From assembly GCF_014192335.1 (NCBI RefSeq), contig NZ_JACHXU010000014.1, forward strand, positions 179,946-243,945: 64,000 nucleotides of DNA, written 5' to 3'. The stretch's first letter is position 1. Each line of letters starts with the position of its first letter. The position numbers and the translations under genes were made by a program. The notes under the pieces were generated by a model that saw only the letters and a program-made list of their open reading frames with translations, searched no databases and was not told the origin of the DNA. Source of the DNA: Aporhodopirellula rubra. Lineage in GTDB: Bacteria > Planctomycetota > Planctomycetia > Pirellulales > Pirellulaceae. This document shows, one piece after another, positions 8,026 to 17,082 of the stretch.

Positions 8026-9594
8026 TCACTTCGCTTTGAAAAGGACGTTGGGTCTCTTCTCGTGTGACGACGGATCACGGAAAACGTACGGTGTCCAAAT
8101 CGCGAGTGCTTTTTCCCATTCTTCTAACGTGCGTGTGGGATACCAACTCGGGTATCCGTGTTTCTTGAAATCGTATTTCGATTCGTTCAACGCAACCCAT
8201 TCGCCGACGGTGGTCGTTGGGCAATTTGCAGGAAACACTTCCGTGGCGCGAAAGTCATCCGTGACGCCTTGATCATCAATCACGTCCGTTCGCCAACGCT
8301 CGAGTTCTGCCATTAGCTTTGCTTTCACCGTGGCGTATTGTGGATCGTCGGCGACATTGTTGATCTCGTGTGGATCGTCTCGGAGATTAAACAGTTCGAC
8401 GTCCGCTTTTTTCGGAGCCATGAAGATCGCTTGCTCAGGCGTCAACATGCCTTTCATGTTCAACACGTTCATTTCTGCCATCATCGGATACGCACCCTCC
8501 TTGTAACTGCTGTATTGGCAGTAAGCCCGTTCCGGCATCAGGTTCAATATCAGCTTGAATTCCTTCGAACGGATGGACCGCATCGCATCGTGTGTGTTAC
8601 CCATCCGGTCTCTCGCCGCGAAGACATACTCGCGATCCTTCACACCTTCGCCGAAAAGACTTCTGCCGTGAAGCGGCACCGGCGGGGTGATGCCGGCGAC
8701 GTCCAAAATCGTTGCACAGATATCCAGCGAGGATACAAGATCCTCATTCACTTGGCCCGCCTCAACTTTTCCAGGCCAACGCATCACCATCGGAATGCGC
8801 AACCCTTCGTCGTAAAGAAATTGTTTTCCGCGAACATGACAACGTCCGTGGTCACCGATGAAGAACACGAGCGTGTTATCGGCCAGGCCCTCATTCTCGA
8901 GACGGGCTAGCAGTTCACCGATTTTGCGATCGACGACTTGCATCGATTCTAACCCGTTCGCCCAATCACGCCGCACGAACGGAGTGTCCGGATAGTACGG
9001 GGGCAGTTCGACATCTTCAATCGCGATCGGGCGGACGGGATCACGATGAAAGGAGCGGTGTGTTTCTCCGTAGGTGATTCGCGCAAAGAACGGTTGTCCG
9101 GCTTCACGTTCCGACCAATCCCCGCCCATGAACAAATCCGGTTTGGAATCGGGTAAGAAGTTGCAGTCCGTCTTCCAACTCAATAGTGCGGTGTAGTAGC
9201 CCGCCTCCGCAAACAAGTGTGGGATCGGTTTGATGCCGTGCGGCAACGGTTGTTTGTCGTACTCACGATGTTGCTGAGCGTTGATATAGTTCTGATGGAA
9301 GCCGGTCATCATCGCCGAGCGTGACGTCGAGCATACTGGCGACGTTGTGAATGCACGCTCGAAACGAACGCCTTCGGCCGCGAGGCGATCCACGTGCGGT
9401 GTCTCGATCCCTTTCGTCCCATAGCACGATAAATCGGGTGACCAGTCCTCGATCGTAATCAACAAAATATTGGGACGGGAATCGGCGGTATCCTCTGCCC
9501 CCATCGTGGTAAGGCATGGAAATAGAAACAGAGCGGCAAGGCAAGCCCGCAAAGCCACTGCGACGGAATCGCACTTCGTCATAGTCATCAGCAA
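8026..9594 (-). CDS. Secreted sulfatase, heparan N-sulfatase-like type
   Basis: 522 aa with a signal peptide (about 1-33). Type I sulfatase fold: the N-terminal metal strand is PNILLITIEDWSPDLSCYG (41-59), with Asp-Trp in place of the usual Asp-Asp as in sulfamidase-like members. The active-site motif is CSTSR (88-92), in which threonine replaces the proline of the canonical C-x-P-x-R; the cysteine to be converted to formylglycine is kept. Later motifs GDHGRCHVRGKQFLYDEGLRIPMVMRWPG are typical. It should hydrolyse sulfate esters or N-sulfates of a glycan outside the cytoplasm. It is solitary, 6 kb away from the large sulfatase cluster, and converges with the gene ending at 7881. Confidence 0.93.
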   Translation of the reverse strand: MLMTMTKCDSVAVALRACLAALFLFPCLTTMGAEDTADSRPNILLITIEDWSPDLSCYGTKGIETPHVDRLAAEGVRFERAFTTSPVCSTSRSAMMTGFHQNYINAQQHREYDKQPLPHGIKPIPHLFAEAGYYTALLSWKTDCNFLPDSKPDLFMGGDWSEREAGQPFFARITYGETHRSFHRDPVRPIAIEDVELPPYYPDTPFVRRDWANGLESMQVVDRKIGELLARLENEGLADNTLVFFIGDHGRCHVRGKQFLYDEGLRIPMVMRWPGKVEAGQVNEDLVSSLDICATILDVAGITPPVPLHGRSLFGEGVKDREYVFAARDRMGNTHDAMRSIRSKEFKLILNLMPERAYCQYSSYKEGAYPMMAEMNVLNMKGMLTPEQAIFMAPKKADVELFNLRDDPHEINNVADDPQYATVKAKLMAELERWRTDVIDDQGVTDDFRATEVFPANCPTTTVGEWVALNESKYDFKKHGYPSWYPTRTLEEWEKALAIWTPYVFRDPSSHEKRPNVLFKAK

Positions 9595-10663
9595 TCGAAA
9601 GGAAATGAGTCATCCGTGATCGCGGAACGGCGGATGCAGTCCGGAATTCGGTGTCAAACAGCGGCACGCCCGCGAAGTCTCGTGGACGAAAAGCGCTCCG
9701 CGTAATCGATGAACAGCAACGATCCGAGCACGCGGTTGCACTACCAAAGGATGTTGCCTGTGTTCTCAGACGATCTCTCGAGCGGAGCAATCGAATGTCC
9801 CGAACACATGTTCGACATTGTAGCTAATCACGCAGACACGATTAGCCATTCTTGCTGGCAACGCCGATCCGTTTTCGAAACTTCAGCGAGCGGTTCGTCG
9901 CTCGAAGTCTGTGGACTTGCGAGTCTGCGTGCCAAGAGGGTTTGCAGGCGAAGGAATCGTATCAACCATACGCCAACGCGTTCCTCTCACCAAAACGATA
10001 GGCTGTATCAATCCAATCGCACGCCGTTACAACTCCCCAAGTTCATCGGCACTTTCGACGTTGGTTCCGTTGCGAATTCGATTCACGCTACTCGGAGACG
10101 GTGGGCGGTTCGGAGATCGACCGTTCAGCGAACTTTCCGTGGAGGGGCGAGCTTTCCGTGGAGGGCAAACGTCAACTTAGCAAACTCGTTGAAAATCGTT
10201 TCCCATCCGCCCTTAGCAATGCGAGAGACGAACGCAGGTTGCTCGCGTCTGCTGCTCGGCAAATTGACCGATACGTGATCGATCTACACAACTACTATCA
10301 AAACGCATTTATCCTAAACCGTTGCCTGTTGCACATCGAGGCAACCACGAATGGCATCAGGGCTTTTCGGCAGGTTCGCTCAACTCGAAAAACGGAACTT
10401 GCGGTTGGAAAGCTGAACGCGAGAAGAAGGCGGACGTCGTGGCCGCCGGCCGAGTCATTCACAACCCACCAGACCGCATTGTGATTGTTGATTCAGTCAC
10501 AATACGCGTGTTCATGCGGGCATACCAAGTTTGACGCGAACGAGGGCGGATCCACGAAATGCATTGCTGCGTCGCGGGCTAGTCAAGCAACTGCCCGCGT
10601 TCCACATGGAGTGCCTAAACGCTGAACCGCGTAGTTCAGGCAGTCGCGGCAAGTCGGTCAGGA
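9595..10663. other. 1.1 kb gene-poor region
   Basis: Several short frames are open, but none has protein-like composition, a ribosome site or a recognised motif. A short tandem repeat of CTTTCCGTGGAGGG with an 18-base period lies near 10133-10164. The left end presumably holds the promoter of the sulfatase gene that starts at 9594. The region may be decayed sequence; I see no identifiable remnant. Confidence 0.4.
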
Positions 10664-10870
10664 TTACAGACCCGAGTCGACCTCTTCTTCCTTGACCTTT
10701 TCTCCTGCATCTTCTGCTTGTCGCGCCAAACCTTTGGCTTGCATCTCTTGCAGTTCTTCAAATGTCATCGTGCCTTGATCCGTCACGAGTCCACCCTGAG
10801 GGGAATCGCAAGCGGTGAAACCGACCAGACAACACAGAAGGCAGAGAAGAGGGAAGATTCGTTTTGTCAT
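10664..10870 (-). CDS. Small lipoprotein
   Basis: 68 aa. A lysine-containing start and a hydrophobic core lead to the lipobox GFTAC, with C20 as predicted lipidated residue, followed by a short acidic, helical mature part (FEELQEMQAKGLARQAEDAGEKVKEEE). It follows the DUF1559 gene by 125 bases on the same strand. In planctomycetes a small lipoprotein of this type is a frequent companion of DUF1559 genes. Function unknown; likely cell-envelope attached. Confidence 0.8.
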   Translation of the reverse strand: MTKRIFPLLCLLCCLVGFTACDSPQGGLVTDQGTMTFEELQEMQAKGLARQAEDAGEKVKEEEVDSGL

Positions 10871-10995
10871 TTGTCGTTAGTCCAAAGAGAGTGTTTTCAA
10901 TCGGGGAGATTTCCGCAGAGTCCTCCCTCACATCGGATCGATATGGGGGAGGCTTACGCGCGGGGTAGCTTGCTCGACGGAGTGCCGAGCGGTTT

Positions 10996-12288
10996 CTAGA
11001 ATTCCTCTTCGATGGTTTCCTTCGCGGCCCGGGTTCCGAGGGCTCCCCAGAGACCGTAAGGGCTCTTCGAGCCGGGGGCACTGATTCCGGTACCGAGCTG
11101 AGCAACTGGAGTCGCGTTCTGGTTGCCCGCTTCGATCGAGTCGGTAATGAACTTCACCGCACCGTCGCCCATCAGCACGTGGCATCCACCCTGGTGCCGA
11201 CTGCTCGCCGAAAACACGCCGGATCGGTTGTAGACATTGTTGGTTCCCTGTTCATTCGCAAACTGAAAACAAACGGCAGTATTTGGCGGCGACATCGTAT
11301 TGATCTGACTGAACACGGGGAAACCACTCGCCCATCGATAGCCGCGAAGATTGTCCAGAACAATTCCGCCCCAGATCACCGAGAGAGGAGTGGAGGCGCT
11401 GCTGCTCCAAAACTGTGGCCGTTCCGGGTCGACACCCGCGTTGCCTGAACACTGAGCAGGCGATCCTACCGGTGCTTGGGCATTACCACCCGACTCGGCG
11501 CGAAGCGTCACGGCACTGTTGTTGGCCAAGGGATCCGTTCGCGTGTCTCGGTCACCCAGGTCAGTGGCAATCTCGCCAGCCATGACGGTATTTGCCAAGC
11601 CGTCAAGGATGTCGCGAAACGCCGTCTTTTGACGAGGCACGTACACACCTCGCTGGCTAGCACGAACCATTTGGGCGCGAGCCGCGTTTCGGTTTAGGTT
11701 TTGATCGGCTGCACCAACACCGCCGCGGAACGGGCTGTCTCCGGTGCAGGCTGCGTAATTGGTTCGACCGTAGGCAGGAAGTCCCACACCTGGATCGCTC
11801 GGGCACCGCAGGGCGGGCACGGAAGTCAAGTAAGGAGGGTAGTTCGCTACGTTGGGCGATGGCCCGAATGCAACCCACGGTTGCCCCACCGATCCCCAAC
11901 CAGAGTTCCCGCCATCAGTACGACCAACCAACGGATTTGAGATCTGCTCCCACAACGCTTGCTGTTCGAAGAACGGCAAAAGTCCTACAAAGATGCTGTG
12001 CCTCTCTCCGTTGCCGTTGGTTCGGTTCGGGTGCGAGCCGGAATTGGTTCCGTGACCCGTTCCGGACATCTGAGTCGGCAATTGGTTGTAGGCTGAATGA
12101 TAATTGTGAACGGCCAGCCCAATTTGTTTGAAATTGTTGCTGCAGCTCATCCGTCGTGCTGCTTCACGGGCGGCTTGGACGGCGGGCAACAACAGGCCCA
12201 CCAGCACACCAATGATTGCAATCACGACTAACAATTCCACTAATGTGAACCCCTGTGCAGATCGTGAGGGGCGACTCAATTTGGGCAT
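10996..12288 (-). CDS. DUF1559 protein with prepilin-type N-terminus
   Basis: 430 aa from the ATG at 12288, chosen because GAGG lies 7 bases upstream in CCGAGGTACAGAG. Near the start is a type IV pilin-like methylation/cleavage motif [20 protein letters not shown], then [20 protein letters not shown] and the DUF1559 (SBP_bac_10-like) domain with [11 protein letters not shown], a LRCPSDP segment and the closing [19 protein letters not shown] block. These proteins are hugely expanded in planctomycetes and are thought to be pseudopilin-like or surface proteins; the role is not established. The next gene upstream on the same strand is the membrane Ser/Thr kinase, 207 bases away; an ECF sigma gene precedes that. 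Confidence 0.93.
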   Translation of the reverse strand: MPKLSRPSRSAQGFTLVELLVVIAIIGVLVGLLLPAVQAAREAARRMSCSNNFKQIGLAVHNYHSAYNQLPTQMSGTGHGTNSGSHPNRTNGNGERHSIFVGLLPFFEQQALWEQISNPLVGRTDGGNSGWGSVGQPWVAFGPSPNVANYPPYLTSVPALRCPSDPGVGLPAYGRTNYAACTGDSPFRGGVGAADQNLNRNAARAQMVRASQRGVYVPRQKTAFRDILDGLANTVMAGEIATDLGDRDTRTDPLANNSAVTLRAESGGNAQAPVGSPAQCSGNAGVDPERPQFWSSSASTPLSVIWGGIVLDNLRGYRWASGFPVFSQINTMSPPNTAVCFQFANEQGTNNVYNRSGVFSASSRHQGGCHVLMGDGAVKFITDSIEAGNQNATPVAQLGTGISAPGSKSPYGLWGALGTRAAKETIEEEF

Positions 12289-12495
12289 CTCTGTACCTCG
12301 GTTTCGAAGGAATGCGGTCAATAACGAGAGAGTTGGAAATTTCCCTCAATGACTTCTAACCGAGGTCTATGCGCTGAATCTGAACACTTCGCGGAAAGAA
12401 TGTTCGATTTTTTTGTATTCGCGTCGCCTTCACCTCACAAAACACACGGAAAACGAGGCATTCGAGACCCGGAAATTTTTCACAACCACGTTCAC

Positions 12496-14658
12496 CTAAT
12501 CAGATGCTGGCCCGAGGTGTGTGTCACGGTCCCCCCGGATTACCTCGATCGACTCTGGCAGGCTTGCGATCTGAGATTCCGGAATCGCGTCAGGATCCAG
12601 ATAGAGCCGCCGCAGTGTTCGGTTGTTGAGCAACGGAGAGAGGTCCTTGACCGGCGTTTGGCGAATATCGAGCTCCAGGAGTTGCAAACTGCGCAGCTCG
12701 GACAAGTCGCGAATACTCGTCTCCCGGAGATCCAGCACTTTCGGCTTGAGCACGTGTAGCAGGCAAAATCGATTCGGGTGACGTTTGGATGCAGCGGCGA
12801 AGGTGCGGTTGAGATGCTTTACGCCGATGCCCCGTAATCGCACCGTTGCGGAATCGGGATCATAAGACAGCTCTTCACCTTGCCAATTCGGGTTGTTGAG
12901 TTGCACCCATGCCCGTGTGATCGCGAGTTTGTCTTCGTGCGTGCGGTCATGGATTCCGTCGTAGAGCATCATTTTTTCAGCGAGAGGTGCACGCCAGCGA
13001 TCGATCGTCACCAAGTCTTGCATCAAGGAAATGAAGTGAGCGGTGTCTACGAACCCGTCCGCATTGCGATGCGGTAGATACCGTTCGGCGAGCATGACGA
13101 GTTCGGGCGTAATTTCCTTCCCGGCTGCGCTCAGATCCAGCGCGGCTTCAAAATCCTGAATCAGGAAAAGATTCCAGAACTTTTGATTCCACGCAAACGA
13201 ATTGGGCGGCGGATCAAAATCGAGGATCGAATCTAGCTGCACGAGTGCGAACTGCAGAGCAGATCGCATCTCGTCGTCGCGCTGCATGGCGGCGTCAATG
13301 ACAAATTCCGAATGTCTCGCCGCGGCAACGATTTGGGAGTAACGGCGTCGGTCGGATTCTCTCTTTTCTGCCAGGTACTTGGCCAAAGATGCTTCCGCTT
13401 GGCGTTGTGCTTCCTCTGCACGCTCCAACGCGGCAGCGGTTTTCTGTTGAGCATCCTCCGCGACTTGCTTCGCATCGATCGCTCTACTCTGTGCTTCCTG
13501 TGCGTGCGCGCGTGCGTCGACGGCGACGGCTTTGGCGGTCAATGCTCTTTCACGGCTTTCACTAAGCTGCCAAATGAAAAACGTGACACACATTGTTAAA
13601 ATAGCGAGCGATCCTAATGCGATTGAACATGCGTCGCGGTGCCTACGATAGAACAACGCTGCCTCGCGGCGCAAACTCGCTCGCTCGACCGAGGTGCTGT
13701 ATCCGAGTAGGAAACGCGAGATGTCTTGCCGCAGCAAGGCGACCTCTTGATAGCGATCGCTCGGATGCATCGCCATCGCCTTGGCAATCGTCGCCGCCAG
13801 CGGTGGATCAATTCCGGAATTCGCGGACTTTGATTGTGAGGGGGCTTTCAGTGTCAACAGTTCCTGCAACAGACAGCCAAGAGCATAGATATCCATCTGA
13901 GGCGTTTTGTGCTGCCGCGTGTCCTTTTGTTCGGGAGCCATGTAGATCGGCGTCCCACTGACCGATTGCAGGAGCGACCCATAGAGGTCAGGATCGAGAA
14001 GGACAGCGGACTCGCTTTCACCTTGCTCGCGAGCCATCACGACGCCCATGCCCCAATCACAAACCTTTACCTCGCCGTAATCGCCTACAAAAATGTTCTC
14101 GGGCTTGATATCCAGATGCAGAACGCGGCGTGAATGAGCGTAGGCGACCGCATCGCAAACTCGCAGGAATAGCTCCAAACGTTGATGCAGCGGAATTTCG
14201 TTCTTAGCCGGATCGTCTCGCAATGACCGGATCACATCGAGAAGCGACTGACCGTGCCTCAATTCCATCGTGAAAAACGGCCGACCTTGCTGGTCGATGT
14301 CCATGTCGAACAGGTCGATGATGTTCGGGTGGTTCAACCGCGCCGTCAGATGTGCTTCTCGCAAGAAAGCGTCGTACTGATCGCTAGAAAACTTCGGCAG
14401 GGGTTTGGCCATCGCAACGTGACGCACTGCTCTCGCGTCATAAACCCGATAGACCTCTTTCATCCCACCCCGGCCAATCAACTCGGGGTCCTGGTAACGT
14501 TGTTTGATTCGTGAAATCGAACAGTACAGAGGACAGATATCGTCGTCTGACTCCAGATTATCGTCGTACGCCTGTGAGGGATCACCCTGATCGAACAAGT
14601 CACTCAATATTGGCTTGATTCGCTGTAGATCTTCGTTTCGTCCGCGGCTGTTGTTCAT
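12496..14658 (-). CDS. Membrane Ser/Thr protein kinase with coiled coil and leucine-rich C-terminus
   Basis: 720 aa. Kinase domain at about 58-320: ATP lysine K85 (VAMAKPLPK), helix-C E101, catalytic loop HLDIKPEN (181-188), DWG (201-203) in place of DFG, APE (241-243). The residue before the catalytic Asp is Leu rather than Arg, a non-RD kinase. A single membrane span (about 345-363) is followed by an Ala/Glu-rich coiled coil (365-440) and, near the C terminus, leucine-rich-like strands (LRGIGVKHLNRTF, KVLDLRETSIRDLSELRSLQLLELDI). The region beyond the span would be extracytoplasmic. An ECF sigma gene lies 60 bases upstream on the same strand, a pairing known in planctomycetes where kinase and sigma factor act together; that coupling is inferred here. 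Confidence 0.93.
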   Translation of the reverse strand: MNNSRGRNEDLQRIKPILSDLFDQGDPSQAYDDNLESDDDICPLYCSISRIKQRYQDPELIGRGGMKEVYRVYDARAVRHVAMAKPLPKFSSDQYDAFLREAHLTARLNHPNIIDLFDMDIDQQGRPFFTMELRHGQSLLDVIRSLRDDPAKNEIPLHQRLELFLRVCDAVAYAHSRRVLHLDIKPENIFVGDYGEVKVCDWGMGVVMAREQGESESAVLLDPDLYGSLLQSVSGTPIYMAPEQKDTRQHKTPQMDIYALGCLLQELLTLKAPSQSKSANSGIDPPLAATIAKAMAMHPSDRYQEVALLRQDISRFLLGYSTSVERASLRREAALFYRRHRDACSIALGSLAILTMCVTFFIWQLSESRERALTAKAVAVDARAHAQEAQSRAIDAKQVAEDAQQKTAAALERAEEAQRQAEASLAKYLAEKRESDRRRYSQIVAAARHSEFVIDAAMQRDDEMRSALQFALVQLDSILDFDPPPNSFAWNQKFWNLFLIQDFEAALDLSAAGKEITPELVMLAERYLPHRNADGFVDTAHFISLMQDLVTIDRWRAPLAEKMMLYDGIHDRTHEDKLAITRAWVQLNNPNWQGEELSYDPDSATVRLRGIGVKHLNRTFAAASKRHPNRFCLLHVLKPKVLDLRETSIRDLSELRSLQLLELDIRQTPVKDLSPLLNNRTLRRLYLDPDAIPESQIASLPESIEVIRGDRDTHLGPASD

Positions 14659-14718
14659 CAGGTTGTTGATGTTGCTGAAATTTGGTGAATCAAAAGTGCT
14701 TCCTTCGCGGAACGAAAA

Positions 14719-15339
14719 TCAAGGCGTGCCATCGGGGAGTTCCAGTTCTCGTCGCAACTCGCACACGGCACGAACAAGGCGTTTCTTAACACGATGTTTC
14801 AACACGTACACGCTTTCCTCACTGATGTTCAATTGTTTGCTAATCTCGGCGACCGACTCTCCCTCGACGCTGCGAACAAAGACATCCACGGCGTTTCCCG
14901 AGAAAATCGATTTCAATCGTTCAAGAGCCAAATCAACAATATGCTCTTTCCACTCCGCTTCGATCCTTTCCTCGAGTTCAGACTGATCAATCATCGCTTG
15001 CTCGAATAAGAACGAATCCGAGCCGACGACGAGTCGATCACGCTGTTGTTGCCGGTGCCAATCCACCAACGTGCTGTGAATCAGATAAGACAGCCACGTG
15101 CGAAATCTGGCTTGGTGTGGTTTGCGTTGGTAGTTCACCAGATCTTTCCATAAACGCATCAGCACCAATTGGCAGACGTCATCGACATCCGATCGCGGAA
15201 CCCCCATCTGCGACAGAATCCGGCTGATGAACGGTTCGTAATAGCCGAGGAATTCCTCCCAAGCCGGGTGATCTTTCCCCGACTGGGCAAGCTCCAGCAA
15301 CGAAATCCGAGTAAGCAAGTTCTGTGATTGACTGTTCAT
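14719..15339 (-). CDS. ECF-type RNA polymerase sigma factor
   Basis: 206 aa. Sigma-70 region 2 covers about 25-100 (DVDDVCQLVLMRLWKDL, FRTWLSYLIHSTLVDWHRQQQRD) and region 4 about 140-200 (VRSVEGESVAEISKQLNISEESVYVLKHRVKKRL, the DNA-binding helix-turn-helix). No region 1.1 or 3, as expected for extracytoplasmic-function sigma factors. No anti-sigma gene is adjacent; instead a transmembrane Ser/Thr kinase follows 60 bases downstream, as in planctomycete ECF groups linked to kinases. It probably redirects RNA polymerase after the kinase senses an envelope signal. Targets are unknown; the sulfatase locus to the right is one possibility by position only. Confidence 0.93.
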   Translation of the reverse strand: MNSQSQNLLTRISLLELAQSGKDHPAWEEFLGYYEPFISRILSQMGVPRSDVDDVCQLVLMRLWKDLVNYQRKPHQARFRTWLSYLIHSTLVDWHRQQQRDRLVVGSDSFLFEQAMIDQSELEERIEAEWKEHIVDLALERLKSIFSGNAVDVFVRSVEGESVAEISKQLNISEESVYVLKHRVKKRLVRAVCELRRELELPDGTP

Positions 15340-15750
15340 CAGGAGTTAAGGCGAGTTTGCTGAAACGGCGATGGAGTTGGCGTTGGCGAGTTGATTCACG
15401 TCATTGAAATAGTTTTCCACGTTCCGCCACCGACGCAAGACGCGAAACATCGCTATCCGGTCAGTTTCGACAGACGCCCGTTTTGATCGCCAAATCCACG
15501 ACGCCTTCGTTCCTATGAGGCAAAATCGAGTGGGAATCGGCGCGGCCGCGTGCTGGGCTCTATCGGCGTGACTGTTATGCAATGTTGTTTATTTCCAACG
15601 GACGTCGAGTTCAAAAGGAACTCCAAATGAACGTTGTCTCCAGAAATACCGTAGCGTTTGTGTCGCAGGTTGCGTTGATTTGACGGATGCCTGATTATGC
15701 TAAAGTTCCTCGTTGAGGGAGTCCTATTTTCTGAGTTTGGGAAGAAAGCA
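15340..15750. other. Divergent upstream region between sigma factor and beta-propeller glycosidase
   Basis: About 410 bases with no supported gene. It should contain the promoters of the sigma-kinase pair (leftward) and of the glycosidase gene (rightward). No clear sigma-70 promoter, operator or hairpin was identified by eye. Confidence 0.4.
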
Positions 15751-16809
15751 ATGAAAATTCTGTGGTTGGCGCTATTGGGGTGCGTCCTTTCAATTCGCTG
15801 CCTGGCACAACCCTGCGATTTTCAATTCGAATACGTCGGCCGCGCTGTGCAAACCGCAGGCATGCATGTTTGGGGCTCTTCGCCCGTCATCGGGCCGGAC
15901 GGGAAAGTGCACCTCTACGTAGCCCGATGGTCGATGACAACGCGGAACGATTTCAACGGGTGGTATCGGGAATGCGAGATTGCTCACTACGTCGGCGAGC
16001 AACCGGAGGGGCCGTTTGAGTTCGTTCGCGTGGCCGTACCCGATCAAGATGGCAATTTTAATTCGCCGCACAATCCGTCGATCAAGAAAATCGATGGGAA
16101 ATACGTGCTCTGTTTCATCGTCAACGAAAACGACGATTTGAAAACACAGCGGATTGTCATGTATGTCGCCGACGATCTTTCCGATAACTGGACGCCAGCC
16201 GCGGGTGCCGAGTCCGACGGAACGATGGTGCGAAAATCTAACAAACGCACGGATTGGAATTACACAGCCCGATTGGGCGTCTCCAATCCCTCGTTGATCA
16301 AGCACAACGGAAAATATTTGTTGTACGTTAAATCCGTCGTCTTCCCATGGGCCAACTCAAAGAAACGCAAATACATGTACGGTGTCACGGTCTCAGACAC
16401 TCTCGAAGGTCCGTACGTGAATCACGCAAAATACGTTACCCCAGCAACGATGCCGCTCGAAGACGCCTACGCGTTCAGTTCGGGTGACTCGGTTTATATG
16501 CTCAGTCGAGACTTTGGTGCGTCCAAAGGCTCCAGTGGCGGCGGGCTGTTGTGGAAATCAAAGGATGGATTTCATTTCGACAAGAAAGACGTCGCGCGTG
16601 CCTACGAAGATCTCGCACATTACGTCGGTGAAGACTCCTTGCAAGATGGCACTGCCTATCGGGGGAAGCTCGACGGCCATCTCGAACGTGCTCAGGTGCT
16701 GGCGATCGACGGCCAACCGGCGTATCTGTACTTGGCAACCGGAGTCAACACGACTCCCGGACACGGCAGTTGCTCGCACGTCTTCCGGATGAAGAAGCGG
16801 GACGACTGA
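15751..16809 (+). CDS. Secreted GH43/GH117-like five-bladed beta-propeller glycosidase
   Basis: 352 aa from the ATG at 15751, which opens a good signal peptide (MKILWLALLGCVLSIRCLAQP); an upstream in-frame ATG at 15697 would put charged residues before it. The mature protein shows repeated propeller blades: HVWGSSPVIGPDGKVHLYVARW, FNSPHNPSIKKIDGKYVLCF, GVSNPSLIKHNGKYLLYVKS, LEDAYAFSSGDSVYMLSRD, ERAQVLAIDGQPAYLYLA. This is the GH43/62/117 clan architecture; exact family and substrate cannot be fixed. It is the only plus-strand enzyme of the polysaccharide locus and converges with the GHL15 gene ending at 17083, so it is transcribed separately. Confidence 0.82.
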   Translation: MKILWLALLGCVLSIRCLAQPCDFQFEYVGRAVQTAGMHVWGSSPVIGPDGKVHLYVARWSMTTRNDFNGWYRECEIAHYVGEQPEGPFEFVRVAVPDQDGNFNSPHNPSIKKIDGKYVLCFIVNENDDLKTQRIVMYVADDLSDNWTPAAGAESDGTMVRKSNKRTDWNYTARLGVSNPSLIKHNGKYLLYVKSVVFPWANSKKRKYMYGVTVSDTLEGPYVNHAKYVTPATMPLEDAYAFSSGDSVYMLSRDFGASKGSSGGGLLWKSKDGFHFDKKDVARAYEDLAHYVGEDSLQDGTAYRGKLDGHLERAQVLAIDGQPAYLYLATGVNTTPGHGSCSHVFRMKKRDD

Positions 16810-16955
16810 TCGAACGGGAAGTTGTTCGAAGGTGATGGGAGTCGCTTCCGAAAAACCAGCCGGTACGTCGGAGTGAGTGATCCGATTCGATTTCGATTCA
16901 TTCAACAATCGCCGACAATTTTCGCTTCGACGCTCACCGAACGAAACGGTAAAGC

Positions 16956-16999
16956 AGTAGGCCGGAGCGGCGTCGCTATGCTCCTTGATCCGACCTACT
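16956..16999. repeat. REP-like imperfect palindrome between convergent genes
   Basis: AGTAGGCCGGA at 16956-16966 pairs with TCCGACCTACT at 16989-16999 (one mismatch), with an inner GGAGC/GCTCC pair possible. It lies in the 273-base gap between the ends of the glycosidase gene and the GHL15 gene. It resembles short interspersed GTAGG...CCTAC palindromes of planctomycete genomes and could also serve as a bidirectional terminator. Confidence 0.55.
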
Positions 17000-17082
17000 T
17001 CTGCGAAGGGCCGTTGGCAACTTGGCGGCCTACCGGCATTCGGCCGATGCTTACAAAGTGAGATCCGCTGGAATGAAGGGTG

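Noticed and set aside
9709..10278. 189-codon plus-strand frame in the gene-poor region
   Set aside because: Composition is Arg/Ser-rich like out-of-frame sequence, it overlaps two other frames, has no ribosome site and no motif.
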